Source of the DNA: Actinoplanes sandaracinus
GTDB lineage: Bacteria > Actinomycetota > Actinomycetes > Mycobacteriales > Micromonosporaceae
Direction of reading: 5' to 3'
Length of the DNA: 64,000 nt
NCBI RefSeq assembly: GCF_030009775.1
Contig: NZ_JASCTH010000012.1
Coordinates: 62,001-126,000 of the forward strand
Part shown: piece by piece, positions 42,764 through 51,159 of the stretch
Numbering within the stretch: the stretch's first letter is position 1
Layout: each line of letters starts with the position of its first letter
Made by a program: the position numbers and the translations under genes
The notes under the pieces: generated by a model
Seen by the model: only the letters and a program-made list of their open reading frames with translations
The model's database searches: none
Told to the model about the DNA's origin: nothing

Positions 42764-43942
42764 ATGAATACGCAGCCACTGCTGACCACCGAGGAAGTCG
42801 CTGTTCTCCTGGGCGTCAAGCCCGCCACCGTGTATGCCTATGTCAGCCGTGGCCTGCTCTCCAGCCGCCGCAACGCCGACGGGAAGAACAGCATGTTCGC
42901 CAAGGCGGACGTCGACGCGTTCCTGGCCGGCCGGCGCCGCACGACCACCCCGGGCATCCAGACCGGCATCACCCTGATCAGGGACGGCGGGCTCTACTTC
43001 CGCGGTCGTGACGCCACGGTCCTGGCCCGGACCACCGCCTACGAGGCCGTCGCCTCGCTGCTCTGGACCGGTGACCTCGACGACGTCCCGTTCCCCGTCG
43101 ACCGGAACCTGAGTGACCTGGCACGGGCCGTCACGCGCCCCCTGCCCGGGACCGCCCGCCTCACCGACAACCTGCGCGTCACCGTCGCCGCCGCGGCCGC
43201 CGCCGACCCGCTCCGCTTCGACACCTCCCCGGCCGCCGTCGTCGCCACCGGGCGGCAGTTGCTCGCCGCGATGGTCGAGGGCCTGCCGCCCCGGCACGCG
43301 ATCCCGATCCGGCAGATGCCGTTCGCCGAGGCGCTGTGGATGCGACTGACCGGCGAGAGACCCACCGAGTCGGGTCTGCGGGCGCTCAACGCGGCTCTGG
43401 TTCTGCTCGCCGATCACGACATCGCGGCGTCGACCCTGGCCGCCCGGGTCGCCGCGTCCACCCGCGCCCACCCCTATGCGGTGGTCGGCGCCGGCCTCGC
43501 GGCCCTCGACGGGCCGCTGCACGGGGCGGCGAGCGGTCTCGCCTACACGCTTCTCGCCGATTCCATGACCGATTCCGGGCCGATGGTCACCATCTCCGAG
43601 CGGTTGCGTTCCGGCGTGATGGTCCCCGGTTTCGGGCACACCCTCTACCCGGCCGGCGACCCGCGCGCCGCCGCACTGTTCGACCTGCTCGACGACGGAC
43701 CCGCCAGGGACACCGCGCTGCGGTTGGACGAGTCGCTGCGTACCCGGTCGGGAACGCCAGCCAACATCGACCTCGCGCTCGCCGCACTGGCCCTGCATCA
43801 CCGCATGCCGCCGGACGCCGGCGAGGCGATCTTCGCGGTGGCGCGCACGGCGGGCTGGCTGGCGCACGCCCTGGAGGAGTACGGCGACCGCCCGCTCCGC
43901 TTCCGCCCGTCCGGCACATACGCCGGAGCCCAGCCGGCCTGA
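42764..43942 (+). CDS. Citrate synthase homologue with N-terminal HTH domain
   Basis: 392 residues. Residues 6-55 form an excisionase/MerR-like winged helix (LLTTEEVAVLLGVKPATVYA, then KADVDAFLAG). The rest is a citrate synthase with LDGPLHGAASG, VPGFGHTLYPAGDPRA and a NID in the third catalytic region. Lower similarity in the large domain leaves open whether it is active. Actinobacteria often pair such a protein divergently with a plain homologue. The HTH suggests metabolite-sensing self-regulation, which is inference. Confidence 0.88.
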   Translation: MNTQPLLTTEEVAVLLGVKPATVYAYVSRGLLSSRRNADGKNSMFAKADVDAFLAGRRRTTTPGIQTGITLIRDGGLYFRGRDATVLARTTAYEAVASLLWTGDLDDVPFPVDRNLSDLARAVTRPLPGTARLTDNLRVTVAAAAAADPLRFDTSPAAVVATGRQLLAAMVEGLPPRHAIPIRQMPFAEALWMRLTGERPTESGLRALNAALVLLADHDIAASTLAARVAASTRAHPYAVVGAGLAALDGPLHGAASGLAYTLLADSMTDSGPMVTISERLRSGVMVPGFGHTLYPAGDPRAAALFDLLDDGPARDTALRLDESLRTRSGTPANIDLALAALALHHRMPPDAGEAIFAVARTAGWLAHALEEYGDRPLRFRPSGTYAGAQPA

Positions 43943-44010
43943 CCCGGCCCGGCTCCGCCCAGGTCAGCGCCTGCCCGCCGCGGCGGAGGCCGCTCCAGCG
44001 CCAGCGGCGG

Positions 44011-44349
44011 CTATCGCGGCGGAGCCGTACCGCGAGGCGAGCTCAGCGACGCTTCTTGAACTTGGCGGTGCGACGGAAGTGGCCCGCCCACGGGCGCCGG
44101 CAGGCGATCCCGGCGCCGCCGGCGGGGTGGAAGGACCAGGGTGAGCCCGCTGTTCGCCACCGCACAGGTGAAGTACCAGGTTCCGGCGACCATCTCCACA
44201 CCGGCGGTCGTGGGCAGCGGGCCGATCCTCGGAATGGTGGTGTAGACGGCGACGAACAGCAGGATCGTGGTGAACACCTGCCACGGCCGCCATCTGCTGT
44301 CGCCGTTCCGAGCGTTTGCCCACAAGTTCCCGGCGATGGCGGTCGGCAC
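44011..44349 (-). CDS. Small membrane protein, unknown, possibly 5'-truncated
   Basis: 112 residues from a GTG. Two or three membrane segments are visible: VFTTILLFVAVYTTIPRIG and MVAGTWYFTCAVANSGLTLV. The open frame extends upstream to about 44423 with a hydrophobic stretch (WLTGTALGLGFG) but no good start, and another frame continues beyond it. The true gene may therefore begin by a frameshifted or missing 5' end. The last 40 residues are Arg/Pro-rich. Family not recognised. Confidence 0.45.
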   Translation of the reverse strand: MPTAIAGNLWANARNGDSRWRPWQVFTTILLFVAVYTTIPRIGPLPTTAGVEMVAGTWYFTCAVANSGLTLVLPPRRRRRDRLPAPVGGPLPSHRQVQEASLSSPRGTAPPR

Positions 44350-44539
44350 CCCGAAGCCCAGGCCGAGAGCGGTGCCGGTCAGCCATGGACCGGTGCCGGC
44401 GGCCGGCGAGGGGAAGAGCCTTCACAGCTGCCAGATCACCACGGCGAGGCACGAACGGAGCGGTGGCCTCCACGTCGAGGCCCTTCTTCCGGCGCCCGTG
44501 GTCGAGGCCCTTTCCCCGGCGCCACTGATGGGCGGCAGT

Positions 44540-44786
44540 CTATTGATCGGAAGCAAGTTCGTTCCGGTCTCCGGTGACGCGCGCGGACGGGTCGTGGGGC
44601 GGAACCGGAGCGAGTGGGGTGCGGCGGAGGCGAAGGGCGCGGCGCAGCGGGTCGAGGCGGCCGCCGAGACCGGTCAGACCGCCCGGCACGAAGTAGACCG
44701 CCAGGATGAACAGCGCGCCCAACACGAACAGCGGCTTCCCGAACGGCCCTGGCAGTGACCCGCCGAGCCGGGCGAGCCGCTGGTCG
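44540..44786 (-). pseudogene. livM 3' fragment
   Basis: The frame reads LGGSLPGPFGKPLFVLGALF and then AVYFVPGGLTGL, the last membrane helix and tail motif of LivM-type permeases. Everything before it is missing. It abuts a livK 5' fragment in another frame. Confidence 0.7.
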
Positions 44787-45362
44787 CGTGGTGACGGCGT
44801 CGACGTTCGACCTGCCGAACGCCGAGTCGGGGGCGAAGACCAGGACCTTCCGGCCGTCGCCGAGGTACGGCTTCGCGGCCAGCACGTCCTGGTACGACTG
44901 CCGGCCGGACCGGAACGTGTATCTGTTGACGCCGGTGAGCCCGTCGGTGGCGGCCGGCCCGGAGACGAACAGAACCCTGTTCTCGGCCGCGAGCGGGGCG
45001 ACCTGCAGCGCCACCCCGGACGAGGTGGACCCGCCGAGCACCGTGAAGCCCTTGCCGATCAGGTCCTTGGCCGCGGCGACCGCCTTGACCGGGTCACCGG
45101 CGTCGTCGGCGTAGGTGACCTCGACGGCCCGGTCACCCACCTTGCCGGTGCCCTCGGTGGCGTAGGCGAGGCCGGCCCGGAAACCTTCCGCGTACTGCGC
45201 GCCGTAGGTGGCGAGCGGACCGGACTGGGAGTGGACGACACCGACGCGGAGGGGACCGGAACCGGAACCGGAACCGGCGCCGGTGGCGGTCTGCGGGCTG
45301 CCGCAGGCCGCCAGGGCGAGGGCTCCCGCCGCGATCGCGGTGGTGGTGCGCGGTTGCTTCAT
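44787..45362 (-). pseudogene. livK 5' fragment (branched-chain amino-acid binding protein)
   Basis: About 192 residues of a lipoprotein-type binding protein: MKQPRTTTAIAAGALALAAC with lipobox LAAC, then LRVGVVHSQSGPLATYGAQY, GKGFTVLGGSTSSGVALQVA and GRKVLVFAPDSAFGRSNVDA. Homologues run to about 390 residues. After SNVDAVTT the frame stops making sense and the livM fragment begins, so an internal deletion removed the end of livK, probably intervening transporter genes, and most of livM. It is only distantly like the intact livK at 60486. Confidence 0.75.
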
Positions 45363-45484
45363 GCGGCCACACGCTAGGAACAGCCCGGCGTCAAAACCAT
45401 CGGCATCGATCACACGGGGCGCCGCCCGGTTGTGTGGGGCGGGCACATGTCGGCCACGGGCGGCGCGGCCGTACGTTCACCGCC

Positions 45485-46252
45485 ATGACGACGGCACAGG
45501 TGGTCGACCTTGATCTGGCGGGCCGGACCGCGCTGGTGACCGGCGCGGGCAGCGGTATCGGGCGGGCCTGCGCCGAACGGCTCGCCGCGGCCGGCGCCGA
45601 TGTGGTGGTGGTGGACATCGACGAACGGGCCGCGAAGGAGGTGGCCGCCGCGACCGGTGGCCGGGCCGTTCCCGCCGACCTGTCCGACCTGGACGCCGTG
45701 GACGCTCTCCCGGCCGCGGTCGACGTGCTAGTCAACAATGCCGGCCTGCAGGTGGTGGCGCCGTTGACCGAGTTCCCGGCGCACGAGTACTCACTGATCC
45801 AGCGGGTGATGGCGGAGGCGCCGTTCCGGCTCGTCAAGCTGGTGCTTCCACACATGTACGAGCGCGGGTGGGGCCGGATCGTCAACATCTCGTCGGTGCA
45901 CGGGCTGATCGCGTCACCGTTCAAGGCCGCGTACGTCAGTGCCAAGCACGCGCTGCAGGGGCTGTCCAAGGTGACCGCGCTCGAAGGGGCCGCGCGCGGG
46001 GTCACCTCCAACTGCATCAATCCCGGGTTCGTGCGGACCCCACTGGTCGACAAGCAGATCGCAGGCCAGGCGGCCGTCCACGGCATCGACGAGTCCGAGG
46101 TGATCGGCACGATCCTGCTGGACCGGGCGGCGATCAAGGAGTTGGTCGAGCCGGCCGAGGTGGCCGAACTGCTCGCCTATCTCTGCACGCCACCGGCCCG
46201 GCTGATCACCGGGGCGTCGATCACCATCGACTGCGGCTGGACGGCGCACTGA
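45485..46252 (+). CDS. bdhA: 3-hydroxybutyrate dehydrogenase
   Basis: 255 residues. SDR motifs are TGAGSGIGRACA, VNNAGLQ, NISSVHGL and YVSAKHALQG. The end VRTPLVDKQIAGQA, TILLDRAAIKELVEP and LITGASITIDCGWTAH is the well-conserved signature of D-3-hydroxybutyrate dehydrogenase, which interconverts 3-hydroxybutyrate and acetoacetate with NAD. It begins a three-gene operon with a hydrolase and a nitroreductase. The promoter lies in the 122-bp gap facing the livK remnant. Confidence 0.92.
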   Translation: MTTAQVVDLDLAGRTALVTGAGSGIGRACAERLAAAGADVVVVDIDERAAKEVAAATGGRAVPADLSDLDAVDALPAAVDVLVNNAGLQVVAPLTEFPAHEYSLIQRVMAEAPFRLVKLVLPHMYERGWGRIVNISSVHGLIASPFKAAYVSAKHALQGLSKVTALEGAARGVTSNCINPGFVRTPLVDKQIAGQAAVHGIDESEVIGTILLDRAAIKELVEPAEVAELLAYLCTPPARLITGASITIDCGWTAH

Positions 46253-46253
46253 G

Positions 46254-47078
46254 ATGGCGCGGGCGGAGATGGCGCGGGAGATCGACGTCCCGGTGGCCGG
46301 CGGCACGCTGCGAGCGCTGAGCTGGCCGGGTGACGGGCCGGTCGTGCTCGCCGCGCACGGCATCACCGCCAACGCGCTGGCCTGGGCCGGTGTGGCGGCG
46401 GCGCTGCGCGGGCGCGTACACCTGGTGGCTCCTGATCTGCGCGGGCGGGCCGGCAGCGCGAAGCTGCCCGGGCCCTATGGGATGGCCGCGCACGCCGCCG
46501 ACCTGCTCGCCGTCGCCGACCATTTCGCGGTGGCGTCGCCGACGTGGGTGGGTCATTCGATGGGCGCCTTCGTGGTCGCGGCGACGGCGGCTCTGCACCC
46601 GGCGCGGGTGAGACGGGCGCTGCTGGTCGACGGCGGGGTGGCGCTGCCCGTCCCGCCCGGGCTCGACGTCGACGCGGGGCTGCACGCGGTCATCGGCCCG
46701 GCCATGGCGCGGCTGTCCATGACGTTCGGGTCAGCCGGCGCCTACACCGCCTATTTCCGGGCCAATCCGGCGCTGGGCCGCTACTGGTCGCCGATGCTGG
46801 ACGCGTACGTGCTGCGTGACTTCACCGGCGCCGGCTCGTCCTGCGTCATCGAGGCGGTCCGCAGCGACGCCGCCGACATGCTGACCCACCCGGCGCCCGC
46901 ACCGTTTCCGCTGCTGTGGGCGCCGCGTGGGCTGATGGACGAGGAGCCGGGCCTCTACCGGCCGGAGCAGCTCGCCGGCGTGGACGCCGAACTGGTCCCC
47001 GGCGTCAACCACTACACGATCCTGCAGGGCGCCGGAGCGCAGCGGGTCGCCGACCGCATCGTTAGTCTCGCACCATGA
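46254..47078 (+). CDS. Alpha/beta hydrolase
   Basis: 274 residues starting 2 bp after the dehydrogenase stop; a second ATG at 46269 is possible. The fold shows AAHGITANALAWA, nucleophile Ser in GHSMGA and a C-terminal His in PGVNHYTIL. The place of the catalytic acid is uncertain. A cytoplasmic esterase or thioesterase acting with the dehydrogenase, perhaps on hydroxybutyrate esters or oligomers, is an inference. It overlaps the nitroreductase start by ATGA. Confidence 0.87.
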   Translation: MARAEMAREIDVPVAGGTLRALSWPGDGPVVLAAHGITANALAWAGVAAALRGRVHLVAPDLRGRAGSAKLPGPYGMAAHAADLLAVADHFAVASPTWVGHSMGAFVVAATAALHPARVRRALLVDGGVALPVPPGLDVDAGLHAVIGPAMARLSMTFGSAGAYTAYFRANPALGRYWSPMLDAYVLRDFTGAGSSCVIEAVRSDAADMLTHPAPAPFPLLWAPRGLMDEEPGLYRPEQLAGVDAELVPGVNHYTILQGAGAQRVADRIVSLAP

Positions 47079-47722
47079 GCACCGACCTGCCCCTGAAGAC
47101 CGACCTGCCCCTGATGGAAGCGCTGCACTCCACGCCGGCGCGCCGTTACCTGTCCACCGAGCCGATCGGCGACGACGTGATCCGCGCGATCCTGGACGCC
47201 GCGATCCGCGGACCGTCCGCCGGCAACGGCCAGTTCTGGGCGTGGATCGTGGTCCGCGACCCGGAGACGAAGAGGCAGATCGCCGACTGGTACCGCGAGG
47301 GCTGGGAGCGCCACTACGGCTCCCGCCGCGAGCAGATCCTGAACGCCGAAGACGACGGCGCGATGAGCAAGCGCAGCTTCCTCGCCGCCGATCACCTGGC
47401 CAACCACCTCGAGGAGGCCCCGGTCTGGATCATCCCGGTGATGCTCGGCGCCGCGAAGTCCACCAACCCGAGGCTCGGCTCGTCGATCTACGGCGCCGTC
47501 CAGCAGCTGATCCTCGCGGCCCGCGCGCACGGCCTCGGCGCGACCCTGACGACCCTGCACGTCGGCCATGAGGCCGACGTGCGCAAGCTGCTCGCCCTCC
47601 CCGACGACGCGCTGACCATGGCGTTGATCCCGCTCGGCTACCCGAACAAAGGCCGCTGGTCCCAGCCGAAACGCCGCCCTCTCGACGAGGTCGTCCACTT
47701 CGAGAAGTTCACCGGCGTCTGA
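47075..47722 (+). CDS. Nitroreductase-family FMN protein
   Basis: 215 residues. STPARRYLSTEPIGDDVIRA with the basic FMN-binding RR, the segment RGPSAGNGQFWAWIVVRDPE and HGLGATLTTLHVGHEADVRK match the nitroreductase fold, which uses FMN and NAD(P)H and acts as a dimer. It is translationally coupled to the hydrolase. Substrate unknown; in other actinobacteria such genes reduce quinones, nitro compounds or enones. Confidence 0.88.
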   Translation: MSTDLPLKTDLPLMEALHSTPARRYLSTEPIGDDVIRAILDAAIRGPSAGNGQFWAWIVVRDPETKRQIADWYREGWERHYGSRREQILNAEDDGAMSKRSFLAADHLANHLEEAPVWIIPVMLGAAKSTNPRLGSSIYGAVQQLILAARAHGLGATLTTLHVGHEADVRKLLALPDDALTMALIPLGYPNKGRWSQPKRRPLDEVVHFEKFTGV

Positions 47723-47733
47723 CCGGCGGCCTG

Positions 47734-48558
47734 TCACACCGGCCGTTCCTTCAGGATCGCCCAGACCAGCTTCCCGGTACGAGTCGGAAGCGCTCCCCAC
47801 GTCTCCGCCGCCGCGTCGACGATGCGCAGTCCCTGCCCTCGTTCGAGCGGCGTGGTCAGCGACGGCGCGAGGAGCCGGGGTAACTCGGGGCTGAGATCGT
47901 GCACGGTCAGTCGCAGCAGCGGTTGCGGGCGGTACGACGAGCGGCGTCGAGACATCAGCCGGGCGACGCTCAGGGTCATCGAGGTGCCGGCGTGCTCGAC
48001 GGCGTTGAGGACCAGTTCGGAGGCGACGAAGAGGGCGCGGGGCCGCAGGCCGTGCAGATCCCACTCGCGGCAGGCGGCGCTGACGACGTTGCGTGCTGTC
48101 ATGGTGGTGTTCAGCAGCGGCGGCAAGGTGATGCGGAGTTCATCGGCCGGTGGTCGTTCACTCAGCAGCGCGGCGCGGCCTCCTGCCAGGTCCGGATAGA
48201 TGGCCAGGCGGTGGCATGCCCCGACCCGGCGCAGCCGGACGGCCAGGGCGGCGTCATCCGGAAGGCAGACGGCCATCCGGATGGGCACCGGGGACTGCCC
48301 CGCCTCGCGCGCCGCGGTGCGCCAGAGAGACGCGCTCTGCGAGTGCGGGTCGTCCAGACGGGACAGATCCATCAGGATGCCTGCCGGCTGTTCGGCCAGG
48401 CAACTGCTCAGCAGCGTGCGGGTTCCGGCCCACGCCCGGCGGGTCCACCGCCCGGAAACGGCGATCTCGATGAGCTGTGTTTCGGGATCCATCACCGCGA
48501 CAGGGCCGGGCATGGGATCCGCATCGCCCTCGGGCGGCTGCGTCGCTGGGGAGTTCAC
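47734..48558 (-). CDS. STAS-like / HATPase anti-sigma-type regulator
   Basis: 274 residues. The N-terminal part (about 25-125) resembles a STAS domain (IEIAVSGRWTRRAWAGTRTL, then GILMDLSRLDDP). The C-terminal part (about 140-270) is an RsbW-like HATPase with N-box VASELVLNAVEHAG and G-box ERGQGLRIVDAAAETWG. A fusion of antagonist-like and kinase-like modules could control an unseen sigma factor, but no sigma gene adjoins. It may also act as a stand-alone serine kinase. Confidence 0.8.
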   Translation of the reverse strand: MNSPATQPPEGDADPMPGPVAVMDPETQLIEIAVSGRWTRRAWAGTRTLLSSCLAEQPAGILMDLSRLDDPHSQSASLWRTAAREAGQSPVPIRMAVCLPDDAALAVRLRRVGACHRLAIYPDLAGGRAALLSERPPADELRITLPPLLNTTMTARNVVSAACREWDLHGLRPRALFVASELVLNAVEHAGTSMTLSVARLMSRRRSSYRPQPLLRLTVHDLSPELPRLLAPSLTTPLERGQGLRIVDAAAETWGALPTRTGKLVWAILKERPV

Positions 48559-48668
48559 CCCTCACGTATAGACATGAATGCCGCAGATGAAACTCATGGT
48601 CTTGAAACTTCTTCCATCAGTTGCCGCCGGTCTCCAACGCGGCGACGGACGAGCGCGGGCGGGACGGG

Positions 48669-50507
48669 TCAGCGGGCCAGGGCCGCGTAGCGGCCGCCGT
48701 CGCTGAGCAGCGTTTCGTGGGTGCCGGACTCCAGGATGCGGCCGTGGTCGATGACGGCTATCTGGTCGGCGTCGCGGACCGTCGACAGGCGGTGGGCGAT
48801 CGTCACCGTGGTGCGGCCGCGGGACAGCTCGTCGAAGGCCCGCTGGACGGCCCGCTCGGTCTCGTTGTCGAGGGCGCTGGTGGCCTCGTCGAGGACGAGG
48901 ATGCGGGGGTCGCGCAGCAGGGTGCGAGCGATGGCGATGCGCTGTTTCTCGCCGCCGGAGAACCGGTGGCCACGGGAGCCGACCATCGTGTCGTAGCCGG
49001 CGGGCAGATCGGCGATCAGGTCGTGGATCTGGGCGGCCCGAGCCGCGCGCTCGATCTCGGCATCCGTCGCGCCTGGTTTCGCGTAGCGCAGGTTCTCCCG
49101 GATGGTGGTGTGCAGCAGGTAGGTCTCCTGGCTGACCACGCCGACGATGCCGGCCAGGTCGTCGAGGGCCAGCGAGCGCAGGTCGACGCCGTCGATGGTG
49201 ACGCGGCCGGAGGTGGGGTCGTGGAGGCGGGCGATCAGGGCGGCGATGGTGCTCTTGCCGGAGCCGGTCTCGCCGACCAGGGCCAGGGACGTGCCCGCCG
49301 GGACGTCCAGGCTCACTCCCGCGAGGGCGGCGGCGGAACTGTCCCCGTACGCGAAAGTGACGTCCTCGAAGCGCAGGTGGCCGCGCACCTCGGTGAGGCG
49401 CACGGGCGTCGCTGGGTCCTCGATCTCGACCGTCAGGTCGAGGTATTCGAAGATGCGGTGGAACAGCGCGAGCGACGCGGTGAGGGTGACCCCGACGTCG
49501 AGCAGGCTCATCAGCGGCCGGAACAGACCCGCCTGCAGCCCGGTGAAGGCGACCAGGGTGCCGATGCTCATCGCGCCGGCCGCGAACGGCAGGCCGGCGG
49601 CCAGGTAGATGGCGGCGGGGATGGCCGCGAACACGATGTTCATGGTGGCCATGCGCCAGCGGCCGGCCAGCTCGGACCGCAGCTCCAGGTCGATCAGGCG
49701 GGCCGACGAGTCGGTGAACCGCTCGGTGAGCGCGCCGCTCGCGCCCATCGTCTTGGCGAGCTGGACGCCGCTGATGGACAGGCCCTCGTCGATGATCACA
49801 TTGAGGTCGGCCAGCTCGCGCTGGCGCTGCGCGGTGATGGCCTGCCGCATGGCGGCGACCCGGCGGGTCCAGTAGATCGCCGGTGGCAGTGCGAGCAGTG
49901 AGACCAGGGTGAGCTGCCAGGACAGCGCGGCCATGGCGACCAGGGTGGCGACCACCGTGGTCAGGTTGGCGGCGACGGAGGTGGCGGTCGAGGTGACCAC
50001 CCGCTGCATGCCGCCGATGTCGTTGGTGATGCGGGACTGCACCTCGCCGGTGCGGGTGCGGGTGAAGAAGCCGACGGACTGCCGTTGCAGGTGGGCGAAG
50101 ACGTCGGTGCGCAGCCGGTGCATGACCCGCTGACCGACCGCGGTGGAGATCCAGGTCTGCACGACGCCGAGCGCGGAGGTCGTGGCGGCGATGCCGACCA
50201 TGCCCGCCACCAGCCAGCAGAGCAGCCGCAGGTCGGACTGCGGGAGGGCGACGTCGATGACCTCACGCAGGAGGAACGGCGAGCCCATCGAGATCACGGA
50301 CGAGAGGACGATGACGGCCACGACGACGGCGAGCCGCCGGCGGTGGCCGATGAAGAGGGCGCCGATGCGGCGCAGCGAGACGGCGCGGGCCTGCGCCTTC
50401 TCCGCGGGGGTCAGGGTGCGTGCCGCGCCGCGGCCTTTTCCTTCAGCCAAGAACAAACCTTCCTCGGTACGGACCCCGGGCGCCGCGTCCTCGTAAGAGG
50501 CGGCCAC
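48669..50507 (-). CDS. ABC exporter, fused membrane and ATPase domains
   Basis: 612 residues from a GTG without a clear ribosome-binding site; a TTG near 50459 behind GAGGAAGG is an alternative. Six membrane segments (about 50-330) precede the ATPase with Walker A GETGSGKST, signature FSGGEKQRIAIARTLL, Walker B ILVLDEATSALD and switch IAHRLSTV. It is the MsbA/LmrA-like half-transporter type and should homodimerise to export lipophilic compounds. A divergent MarR gene and the palindrome at 50525 suggest ligand-dependent repression. Confidence 0.92.
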   Translation of the reverse strand: MAASYEDAAPGVRTEEGLFLAEGKGRGAARTLTPAEKAQARAVSLRRIGALFIGHRRRLAVVVAVIVLSSVISMGSPFLLREVIDVALPQSDLRLLCWLVAGMVGIAATTSALGVVQTWISTAVGQRVMHRLRTDVFAHLQRQSVGFFTRTRTGEVQSRITNDIGGMQRVVTSTATSVAANLTTVVATLVAMAALSWQLTLVSLLALPPAIYWTRRVAAMRQAITAQRQRELADLNVIIDEGLSISGVQLAKTMGASGALTERFTDSSARLIDLELRSELAGRWRMATMNIVFAAIPAAIYLAAGLPFAAGAMSIGTLVAFTGLQAGLFRPLMSLLDVGVTLTASLALFHRIFEYLDLTVEIEDPATPVRLTEVRGHLRFEDVTFAYGDSSAAALAGVSLDVPAGTSLALVGETGSGKSTIAALIARLHDPTSGRVTIDGVDLRSLALDDLAGIVGVVSQETYLLHTTIRENLRYAKPGATDAEIERAARAAQIHDLIADLPAGYDTMVGSRGHRFSGGEKQRIAIARTLLRDPRILVLDEATSALDNETERAVQRAFDELSRGRTTVTIAHRLSTVRDADQIAVIDHGRILESGTHETLLSDGGRYAALAR

Positions 50508-50524
50508 CCGGGAGGCAACAACGC

Positions 50525-50537
50525 TGAGGTTACCTCA
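50525..50537. promoter_or_regulatory. Palindrome TGAGGT-T-ACCTCA, MarR operator
   Basis: Perfect 6-bp arms with a 1-bp spacer lie between the exporter start (50507) and the MarR start (50577). This is a typical divergent autoregulated MarR layout. Confidence 0.7.
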
Positions 50538-50576
50538 ACATGAGGGAACAGCGATAGTCCCTGATAGATTGTTGCC

Positions 50577-51098
50577 GTGGAGGAGGACAGCCTGCTGGAA
50601 GCGTTCTGGGCGGTGACCCGACGCCTGCGCGAGCACACCCGGATCGCGCTGGAGCCGTGGCACATCTCCCCGTCGCAGTCGCGCGCCCTGGGCGTGCTCT
50701 CCCGGCACGGCGAGATGCGGCTCAGCTCCGTGGCCGAGCACCTGCGCATCGCGCCGCGCTCCGCCACCGAGGTCATCGACGACCTGCAGAGACGCGGCCT
50801 GGCCGAGCGGAAACCGGACCCGTCCGACCGGCGCGCCACCCTGGTCACGCTGACGCCGGAGGGGGTGGCCACCATGCACGCCATCCGCGAGGCGCGCGCC
50901 GCTGAGGGCGAGCGGCTCTTCACCGGCCTCGACCCGGCCGACCGGGCCGAGCTGACCCGCATCCTGCGGCAGTTGCGGGAGGCGCGCTGGCCCGCGGACG
51001 ACCAGCCCGGCGAGCATCACCCCGGCGAACACCAGCCCGCCGAACAGCAGCCCGACTCGGAGACGGGCCGTGAGCAGGCCGACGGCCGGCCGGTGTGA
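50577..51098 (+). CDS. MarR-family regulator
   Basis: 173 residues from a GTG. The winged helix is clear: LSSVAEHLRIAPRSATEVID and RKPDPSDRRATLVTLTPEG (the wing with the conserved D-x-R-D/R). The last 35 residues are a hydrophilic tail with repeats PGEHHPGEHQPAEQQ that is not part of the fold. It is divergent from the ABC exporter, which it most likely represses. Confidence 0.9.
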   Translation: MEEDSLLEAFWAVTRRLREHTRIALEPWHISPSQSRALGVLSRHGEMRLSSVAEHLRIAPRSATEVIDDLQRRGLAERKPDPSDRRATLVTLTPEGVATMHAIREARAAEGERLFTGLDPADRAELTRILRQLREARWPADDQPGEHHPGEHQPAEQQPDSETGREQADGRPV

Positions 51099-51159
51099 TC
51101 CGGACCGGCCGCCAGCAACAGAGCAAGAGTCGAGCGAGAAGCGAGATGACCGTAAGCGG

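Noticed and set aside
44436..45446. One 336-codon frame read as an intact binding protein
   Set aside because: After about residue 192 of the livK part the sequence loses family likeness, and the livM tail continues in another frame, so a deletion scar is the better reading.
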